Assembly: GCA_023127875.1 (NCBI GenBank)
Contig: JAGMFA010000083.1
Coordinates: forward strand, 1 to 8,916
Origin: Candidatus Zixiibacteriota bacterium
GTDB taxonomy: Bacteria > Zixibacteria > MSB-5A5 > SM1-73
DNA length: 8,916 bases
Direction: 5' to 3'
Part shown: in pieces, positions 1-4,610 of the stretch
How positions within the stretch are numbered: position 1 is the stretch's first letter
Layout of the letters: the number at the start of each line of letters is the position of its first letter
Translations under genes and position numbers: made by a program
Notes under the pieces: generated by a model
Database searches by the model: none
Seen by the model: only the letters and a program-made list of their open reading frames with translations
Told to the model about the DNA's origin: nothing

Positions 1-110
1 GTTCCCTGGTCTCCGTAAAAAAGATAGGCAGAAGCTAAAAGATTTTTTCTTAAAGCTCCTGAAAGGATTCTTTTAGGGACCTTCTGGTCCAAAACTCTGT
101 CGAATAACAT
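1..110 (-). CDS. holB: DNA polymerase III subunit delta' (N-terminal fragment, cut by window edge)
   Basis: The reading frame starts at the ATG at 110-108 and is open to the left edge (36 codons plus two bases). It begins MLFDRVLDQKVPKRIL and continues with LLASAYLFYGDQGT. This is the usual N-terminus of clamp-loader AAA+ subunits of the delta'/DnaX type: a short F-x-x-V-x-x-Q-x-x-P-K-x-I-L helix, then A-x-A-Y-L-F-x-G leading into the Walker A loop (GDQGT, with the GK just outside the window). The protein starts directly at this helix without the R-P-x-x-F leader usual in DnaX, so delta' is preferred over tau/gamma. Delta' is a structural subunit of the clamp loader that places the sliding clamp on DNA. 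The ATG shares one base with the envC stop (TAATG), and a GGAG lies 11 bases upstream inside envC, so translation is probably coupled. Only the N-terminus is visible, so another AAA+ clamp-loader relative is possible. Confidence 0.8.
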   Translation of the reverse strand, partial: MLFDRVLDQKVPKRILSGALRKNLLASAYLFYGDQG

Positions 111-1315
111 TATTTAAGCCACTCCAAAGGGTCCTGAGGTTTTCTCCCTCTTCTGATTTCAAAATGCAAACAGGGCTCGGAGATTAACTCACCCTCACTA
201 ACCACCCCAATTTTTTGTCGCCTTTCCACCTCTTCTCCAGGTGAGACTAAAATCTCTGATAAGCAAGCGTAAAGGGTATAGTATCCTCCCTCATGCTCCA
301 GTAGCAAAAAATTCCCATATCCTCTTAATCGAGAAGAATAGATCACCTTCCCCTCAGCTACTGCCACAACCTCCTTCCCTGGTTCAGCTTTTATATCTAT
401 TCCCGGATTTTTCGTCTTGGTATGGAATGGAGGATGTGTCTGTTCTCCGAAAAGAGATACCACTCTCCCCTGAATTGGCCAGGGGAGTTTCCCTCTCAAA
501 GTTTCAAACCGACTCTTCTTCTCAAGGTTTTTTGTCTTATTATATGTCTTCTTCTCTTGAAGTTTATCCAGAATCTCGTGCATTTTAAAAGCGCTTTCCT
601 CCAACTCCTCAATCGCTTGAGCATAAAGCTTCTTTTCCGATTTGATCTTTTTTAACAGCTTCTCCCTTTCCTTTAAATCCCTTTGATAAGTCCACTGTTC
701 TTCGGATTTTCTTTTCTTCAACCAGGACAGTTCTGTCTTCACTTTATTCAGATTTTGCCTCTTTCCCTCCAAGTCCACCTTGAGACTTTGGGTCTCTCCC
801 AGCAGGTCTTGATCTTTCTTCAGAATCCGCTCTGTTAATCTGAGTCCATTTATCAAATCCAAAGGAGAAGAGGCTTCGAATATTATGGCATAAGGACTAA
901 ATCTTCTATGTTTAAATATCTCCCTCAATCTTCTCTGCGAAAGTTCACCATACCAGCGTAATTTCAAATCGGTCTCTTTTAAGTTTTTTTCTCCTGTTTG
1001 CAATTCCCTTTTGATACTTTTTTCTTTAAAGATGAGCCTTTTGATAAATCGTTCGGTTAAGTCTAACCGCTCTTCTAAGTCCAGAAGTTCTGCAAAGGCA
1101 CCCCTTTCTTTTTGATTGAGCCTTTCCATTGATTTTCTTTTCTCATCCAGTTCCTTTTTAATCCTGGTCAACTCATCGGTTTGACTTCTTATTTCAGTTT
1201 CCAGGCTGTCCGGCTTGGCTTTGTTCATAAATATACAAAACCAGATGAAAAAAACCAACAAAAATAGCTTAAAGAGCCTTTTCCTATAATAGGTCAGACA
1301 ATAGGTTTTTCTCAT
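110..1315 (-). CDS. envC: EnvC-like murein hydrolase activator, M23/LytM-family domain with degenerate active site
   Basis: This 401-residue exported protein probably activates peptidoglycan amidases at the septum under FtsEX control. Residues 1-34 carry a basic stretch and a hydrophobic segment (about 14-29): a signal peptide or membrane anchor. Residues about 38-135 and 158-270 are strongly charged heptad-type coiled coil, separated by the YAIIFEASSPLDLINGLRL break seen in EnvC-type proteins. Residues about 277-401 are a LytM/M23 fold with the PVVAVAEGKV-like strand, RGYGNFLLLEH, YYTLY and a LHFEIR...PQDPLEWL ending. The zinc motif H-x3-D reads N303-P-G-I-D307. The active-site histidine of TLYxHLS is C351, and the first histidine of H-x-H is C382; only D307 and H384 remain. 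Hydrolase activity is therefore unlikely, which matches EnvC/NlpD-type activators. An in-frame TAA lies two codons before the ATG and fixes the start; no clear Shine-Dalgarno is visible. It lies 39 bases after ftsX. The name rests on architecture and context. Confidence 0.85.
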   Translation of the reverse strand: MRKTYCLTYYRKRLFKLFLLVFFIWFCIFMNKAKPDSLETEIRSQTDELTRIKKELDEKRKSMERLNQKERGAFAELLDLEERLDLTERFIKRLIFKEKSIKRELQTGEKNLKETDLKLRWYGELSQRRLREIFKHRRFSPYAIIFEASSPLDLINGLRLTERILKKDQDLLGETQSLKVDLEGKRQNLNKVKTELSWLKKRKSEEQWTYQRDLKEREKLLKKIKSEKKLYAQAIEELEESAFKMHEILDKLQEKKTYNKTKNLEKKSRFETLRGKLPWPIQGRVVSLFGEQTHPPFHTKTKNPGIDIKAEPGKEVVAVAEGKVIYSSRLRGYGNFLLLEHEGGYYTLYACLSEILVSPGEEVERRQKIGVVSEGELISEPCLHFEIRRGRKPQDPLEWLK

Positions 1316-1354
1316 ACTTTATAAAGAATCAGTATAGTTTTGTTCACTCACTTC

Positions 1355-2215
1355 TCATGGCTGGATTTTAAGATGTTTTCTTATTGAGAAAAAACTTCCC
1401 CCCGCTCCCAGGATCATTCCCCAGCCAATCAAATTTAGAATCGTATGGAAGGGCAAAAACGTAATGGCTAATATTTGACTTGCGAAAATTAAGTAACCCA
1501 CCCAGAGAAATAAAATCCCCAGTAAAACGCCAGTTCCTCCAAGAAACAGTCCCTGTATCAATAGAGGAAAGGAGATATCGCCTTTGCTTGCTCCCATTAA
1601 GCTCATTATGTGGATGGATTCTGCTTGGGAGAGAACCACCACCCGCATGAAGTTGGACACGATCATAATCACCGTTATTGCAATAAATACACCGAAAATG
1701 ACATCCACTATAAAAAATATGGTGAGGACTTGATCTAATTTTTTCAGCCAGGTTCCGCCGAACTCCGCATCCTCCACTCCCTCTCTGTTCTGAACTCTTA
1801 AGGCAACCTCAGCCACTTGCTCAAATCCTCTATGCTCTCCCTTCAGACTTAGTAAGAAGGAAGCTGGAAGCGGATTGGAGTCCAATCCTTCCAGAAGGTC
1901 TTTTCCCAGATAGTCTTCAAACTGAGCCAATGCCTCCTGTTTGGACCTATACTCTACTTTCTCCACCTCCGGAAATCTTTTTATGCTCCAAAGAAGCAAG
2001 TGCAGTTGCAGAGGAGTGATGTCGTCGTTTAGATAAACCTCGATATGCACTTCCCCTTTCAGTTTTTGTTCCACACTTTTCAGGTTCTGAGTGATTAAAA
2101 GAAAGGTATTAAACACCAGAAAAGAAGAAGCAATGCAGACGACCAAAATCAGATTAAAGCCCCATCTTCTTTTCAACTCATAGAAAGCTTGTTTAACTAA
2201 ATAGGTAATCCTCAT
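1355..2215 (-). CDS. ftsX: Cell division protein FtsX (ABC-type membrane subunit)
   Basis: FtsX of 286 residues, close to the family's usual length. It has a short cytoplasmic N-terminus, a first membrane segment at about 22-42, and an extracytoplasmic domain at about 45-160. That domain starts with the VEVYL-type strand (VHIEVYLNDDITP) and holds VEYRSKQEALAQFEDYLG and NPLPASF, all classic FtsX features. Further membrane segments lie at about 163-187, 216-244 and 257-276. The cytoplasmic loop contains ESIHIMSLMGAS, the conserved coupling segment contacted by FtsE. FtsX carries FtsE-driven conformational change across the membrane to a periplasmic peptidoglycan hydrolase activator, here presumably the EnvC-like protein encoded next. 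An in-frame TAA three codons upstream limits the start. The nearest Shine-Dalgarno-like stretch (AAAGGA) is about 14 bases away, so initiation looks weak. Unusually, 195 bases separate it from ftsE, whereas the pair normally abuts or overlaps. Confidence 0.95.
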   Translation of the reverse strand: MRITYLVKQAFYELKRRWGFNLILVVCIASSFLVFNTFLLITQNLKSVEQKLKGEVHIEVYLNDDITPLQLHLLLWSIKRFPEVEKVEYRSKQEALAQFEDYLGKDLLEGLDSNPLPASFLLSLKGEHRGFEQVAEVALRVQNREGVEDAEFGGTWLKKLDQVLTIFFIVDVIFGVFIAITVIMIVSNFMRVVVLSQAESIHIMSLMGASKGDISFPLLIQGLFLGGTGVLLGILFLWVGYLIFASQILAITFLPFHTILNLIGWGMILGAGGSFFSIRKHLKIQP

Positions 2216-2263
2216 AGATATTTATGAGATCCTTTGAAAAAAGCGATGAAACTTAATAGCAAG

Positions 2264-2320
2264 AAAGCCCGCCCTGCCAGAAAACAAGGGTTGCGCGTAG
2301 GCGGGGCTCCCAGCCCCGTA
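2264..2320. repeat. GC-rich hairpin-forming element between ftsE and ftsX
   Basis: This short patch is much more GC-rich than its AT-rich flanks. It contains a perfect 7-bp hairpin, CGGGGCT (2302-2308), CCC loop, AGCCCCG (2312-2318). A GCCCGCC at 2267-2273 could instead pair with GGCGGG at 2300-2305, so two alternative folds are possible. A second small perfect hairpin, TTGAG-TTT-CTCAA, follows at 2324-2336. No T-run follows the strong stem on either strand, so it is not an intrinsic terminator. The composition shift and the placement inside a normally contiguous gene pair suggest an inserted dispersed (REP-like) element. Only one copy is visible here, so the repeat status is inferred. Confidence 0.45.
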
Positions 2321-2410
2321 TGCTTGAGTTTCTCAAATCTCTCCCTGCTCCTGATAATGTCAAAGCGGGCACTTTTATAGAAAACCAGCTTGGAGAAATC
2401 AAATGCGAAT

Positions 2411-3061
2411 CTAAACCAGTTTGCCTTTCTCGATTCTAATTATCTTAGCTGAATTACCATCACATAGGCGCAAGTCGTGTGTGGCTACCAGAACTGCCGT
2501 CCCCAAAAGATTTATCTTTTTAAGTAACTTTAAAATTTCATCCATGCTCTCCTCATCCAGATTCAAAGTGGGTTCATCTGCCAATAAAAGCAGGGGATCT
2601 TTTGCGATAGCACGAGCGATAGCCACCTTCTGCTTTTCCCCAGAGGAAAGCTGATGGGGGAAAAATTTGACTTTTCCGCAAAGCCCCACCATCTCCAGAG
2701 ACTGGTACACTTTATTTTTTATTTTCTTTTCCTTCCTACCCAGAATCCTTAAACCCAAAGCTAGGTTATCAAAAACATCCATATCATTTATTAACCCGAA
2801 GTCCTGAAAAATTCTTCCCATCTTTCGTCTCAGAAGAGGTATCTGCCCTCTCTTAATCCTCTGGCTGTTAAATCCATCAAAGACAATCTCGCCATCTGTT
2901 GGTCTCTCCTCTGAAGCTATCAATCTTAAGAGGGCAGTCTTACCCGCTTGGTTGGGACCAACCAGAAAGACAAACTCTCCTCTTCTCATCTCGAAGCTGA
3001 TTTTGTCCAAGGCAAGAGCGTTTTTATCGAAAACTTTGGTGACCTCTTTTAACTTCAGCAA
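2411..3061 (-). CDS. ftsE: Cell division ATP-binding protein FtsE
   Basis: ABC-type ATPase that partners FtsX at the division site. From the chosen start the protein is 216 residues, matching the family (about 220), and opens MLKLKEVTKVFDKNALALDKISFEM. Motifs in order are Walker A GPNQAGKT (about 35-42), Q-loop in GRIFQDFGL (Q about 86), ABC signature LSSGEKQKV (about 138-146), Walker B plus catalytic Glu in LLLLADEPTLNLD, and the H-loop VATHD (H about 195). The frame is also open from an ATG at 3130, but that adds a 23-residue proline/phenylalanine-rich leader unlike any FtsE. The TTG at 3061 has GGGAGG at 3071-3066, immediately upstream, so TTG (or the next codon, CTG) is the likely start. 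It is the first gene of the minus-strand unit ftsE-ftsX-envC-holB. Confidence 0.93.
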   Translation of the reverse strand: MLKLKEVTKVFDKNALALDKISFEMRRGEFVFLVGPNQAGKTALLRLIASEERPTDGEIVFDGFNSQRIKRGQIPLLRRKMGRIFQDFGLINDMDVFDNLALGLRILGRKEKKIKNKVYQSLEMVGLCGKVKFFPHQLSSGEKQKVAIARAIAKDPLLLLADEPTLNLDEESMDEILKLLKKINLLGTAVLVATHDLRLCDGNSAKIIRIEKGKLV

Positions 3062-3071
3062 AGAACCTCCC
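3059..3071 (-). promoter_or_regulatory. Shine-Dalgarno and TTG start that decide the ftsE N-terminus
   Basis: On the minus strand GGGAGG (3071-3066) is followed by four bases and then TTG (3061-3059), with CTG directly after it. Spacing is slightly short for TTG and ideal for CTG. Either way it places the start at the conserved LKLKEV strand and excludes the upstream ATG at 3130, whose own leader lacks family similarity. Confidence 0.75.
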
Positions 3072-3122
3072 TGATTATCCTCATCCAAAGCAAAAGGACT
3101 GAATGGGAAGAAAGGTGGTATA

Positions 3123-3137
3123 ATGAACACCCTTCAT
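3123..3137. promoter_or_regulatory. Perfect dyad ATGAA-N5-TTCAT upstream of ftsE
   Basis: ATGAA (3123-3127) and TTCAT (3133-3137) form a perfect 5-bp inverted repeat around CACCC. It lies about 60 bases upstream of the chosen ftsE start, a plausible operator position. No regulator can be named. Confidence 0.25.
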
Positions 3138-3409
3138 ACAAGGCACATCTGTCAATGACGCACTGACCAAGAACTCTGTCTGCCATCTGGACATCCTATT
3201 TCTTCTGTCAATTCAAGCCAGTATTAGCGAACTAAATTTCCTTTCCGAGCACTTCTCTTTAGCAAACCCTCCAGCTTCTTTTATCGGATAAAAGTTGCGA
3301 AAGAATAGCCCTCAAAAACGATAGTATTATGCTTTCTTGATAGAGAGAAGTTTTCCCTTTCAAGATGCTGTGGAGACAACAAAGATGTCCAGAATTGTAT
3401 TCCAAGACA

Positions 3410-3428
3410 CCAGAATCTGGGAATCTGG
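3410..3428. promoter_or_regulatory. Palindrome plus tandem 8-mer, operator-like
   Basis: CCAGA-A-TCTGG (3410-3420) is a perfect 5-bp dyad. GAATCTGG occurs twice in direct tandem (3413-3420 and 3421-3428), so two half-sites are separated by 8 bases. It lies in the divergent region, about 240 bases before the binding-protein start. Function is unknown. Confidence 0.25.
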
Positions 3429-3585
3429 AAAATACAATCCTCTCGAAGGATAAATCACACCCTTCACACCTCAAATGATTAAGGACGGGCAAAATCGCAA
3501 TCTAAGATGTCATCTGATCTTTAACCCACTCTGGTAAATTTAAAGGTGCGGTCACGAAAATTCTATGAAGAAGCTGAAAATAAAG

Positions 3586-3605
3586 TCGATAAGACAATAT
3601 ATCGA
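3586..3605. promoter_or_regulatory. Inverted repeat TCGATA-N8-TATCGA upstream of the signalling operon
   Basis: Perfect 6-bp arms with an 8-base spacer span 20 bp, a size typical of a dimeric regulator site. It ends 63 bases before the ATG chosen for the binding-protein gene. Its position favours a role in controlling the signalling operon, but no protein partner is visible and the arms are short enough to arise by chance. Confidence 0.3.
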
Positions 3606-3668
3606 AGCGAAATGAAAAGAGCAAAGCATCACCCTTCACAAAAAGATACAAGCCTTAAAAAGACGATC

Positions 3669-4610
3669 ATGGTAAGAAGGTTATTCTTTTGGATTTTGAT
3701 TTTGCTACTGTTTGGAGATGTTGCCTCTTCTGAGGAGAAGAGGATCGTCATCGTGAAAAGTAGTGACTCACCTTCTTTTCAGGCGGCAACTGAAGGCGTG
3801 AAAAAACAGATCAGAAAAGGTGAAGTAGACCCAGTCTTTATCGAATATGATCTCTCTCTTAACTTCCCAGATGCACAAAAGACCGTTCAAAAGATAAGAG
3901 AGCTAACCCCGGATCTAATCGTCACCATTGGCTCCAAGTCGACCGCTCTTCTCTCAAAAGAAATCAAGGATATTCCCATAGTCTTTTCAGCAGTATTAAA
4001 TCCCATCTCCAGCGGATTTGCCCAAAGCATGTGGTCGTCGGGGAGTAACCTGACCGGAGCATCCTTAGACATCCCGGTCAGGACACAGTTGGATAAATTC
4101 AAGCTCATCGTTCCCGGATTGCGAAAGGTGGGCGTGATTTTCACCCGCGACTCTGAACCAGTGGTGGCACAGGCAAAAAGGGTTTGTAAAGAGATCGGCT
4201 TGGAGCTGGTTTCGGTTGCGATCTCTTCGGAAAAGGAAATACCAGAAGCAATAGAAAACTTAGGACAAAAGGTCGATGGTTTGTGGGCGGTGGCGGATAC
4301 GGTCATCTTCACTCCTCAGTCCACTCAATACCTGCTCCTTTATACCCTGCGTAATGGTATTCCTTTCATGGGACCATTTACCTCTTTTGTCAAGGCGGGA
4401 GCACTTTTCACCTTAGCTTGGAATGATAAGGACGTGGGGAGACAGTCAGGTGAATTAGCCTTAAAGGTTCTTGCCGGTGAGAAGCCCAGTCAGATCCCTA
4501 TTACCACACCCAGAATGATCTTTTTGATTTTGAACTTGAGAACAGCTGAGCAGATCAACTTAGAAATTCCTCCTCATATAGTCAGCGTAGCCAAGGAGGT
4601 TTACCAATGA
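3669..4610 (+). CDS. Periplasmic ABC-type solute-binding protein (ABC_sub_bind/TrpX-like family), orphan sensor partner
   Basis: From the chosen ATG this is a 313-residue exported binding protein. Residues 1-20 are a signal peptide (MVRR, hydrophobic LFFWILILLLFG, likely cleavage after DVAS or DVASS; no lipobox cysteine). The mature protein follows the two-lobed plan of the PF04392-type family: RIVIVKSSDSPSFQAATEGV opens lobe one, followed by PDLIVTIGSKSTALL (81-95), IPIVFSAVLNP (102-112) and NLTGAS (127-132). Lobe two has LRKVGVIFTRDSEP (151-164), DGLWAVADTVIFTP (203-216) and the C-terminal NLRTAEQINLEIPP (289-302). Members often bind amino acids or related small molecules; the ligand here is unknown. 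The frame extends upstream to ATG 3612 and GTG 3546, but this would bury the signal peptide behind 19-41 charged residues, and no candidate has a good Shine-Dalgarno. No permease or ATPase gene accompanies it. Its stop overlaps the kinase start (ATGA), which implies a role in signal sensing. Confidence 0.85.
   Translation: MVRRLFFWILILLLFGDVASSEEKRIVIVKSSDSPSFQAATEGVKKQIRKGEVDPVFIEYDLSLNFPDAQKTVQKIRELTPDLIVTIGSKSTALLSKEIKDIPIVFSAVLNPISSGFAQSMWSSGSNLTGASLDIPVRTQLDKFKLIVPGLRKVGVIFTRDSEPVVAQAKRVCKEIGLELVSVAISSEKEIPEAIENLGQKVDGLWAVADTVIFTPQSTQYLLLYTLRNGIPFMGPFTSFVKAGALFTLAWNDKDVGRQSGELALKVLAGEKPSQIPITTPRMIFLILNLRTAEQINLEIPPHIVSVAKEVYQ

Larger units (their letters stand above)
3131..3668. other. 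Divergent intergenic region, no convincing gene
   Basis: This separates the leftward ftsE unit from the rightward signalling operon and should carry promoters for both. I found no TTGACA/TATAAT pair with proper spacing for either direction and no sigma-54 GG-N10-GC site. On the minus strand a 77-codon frame (3492-3259, TTG start, no Shine-Dalgarno) encodes a CEGC and a later CCLH. It resembles no family I know and is not called. On the plus strand an open frame reaches back from the binding-protein gene to a GTG at 3546, but it precedes the signal peptide and has no ribosome site. The visible structure is limited to short dyads (3123-3137, 3410-3428, 3586-3605) and a repeated CACCCTTCA. Confidence 0.7.

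Noticed and set aside
241..655. Plus-strand open frames opposite the envC-like gene, and similar frames opposite ftsE and the kinases.
   Set aside because: They lie antisense to well-supported genes with recognisable domains, and have no family features of their own.
2302..2318. Strong hairpin read as a transcription terminator between ftsE and ftsX.
   Set aside because: No T-run follows the stem on either strand, and termination here would cut ftsX from its partner.
3119..3124. TATAAT on the plus strand.
   Set aside because: There is no -35 element at proper spacing, and it lies about 550 bases before the plus-strand operon.
3259..3492. Minus-strand 77-codon frame with CEGC and CCLH (zinc-binding look).
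   Set aside because: It begins with TTG without a Shine-Dalgarno, matches no family I recognise, and lies in a region with operator-like sequence. It may be a decayed remnant, but chance is more likely.
3546..3668. Upstream extension of the binding-protein gene to GTG 3546 or ATG 3612.
   Set aside because: It would place up to 41 charged residues before a clear signal peptide. Neither start has a usable ribosome site, and the shorter form already matches family length.
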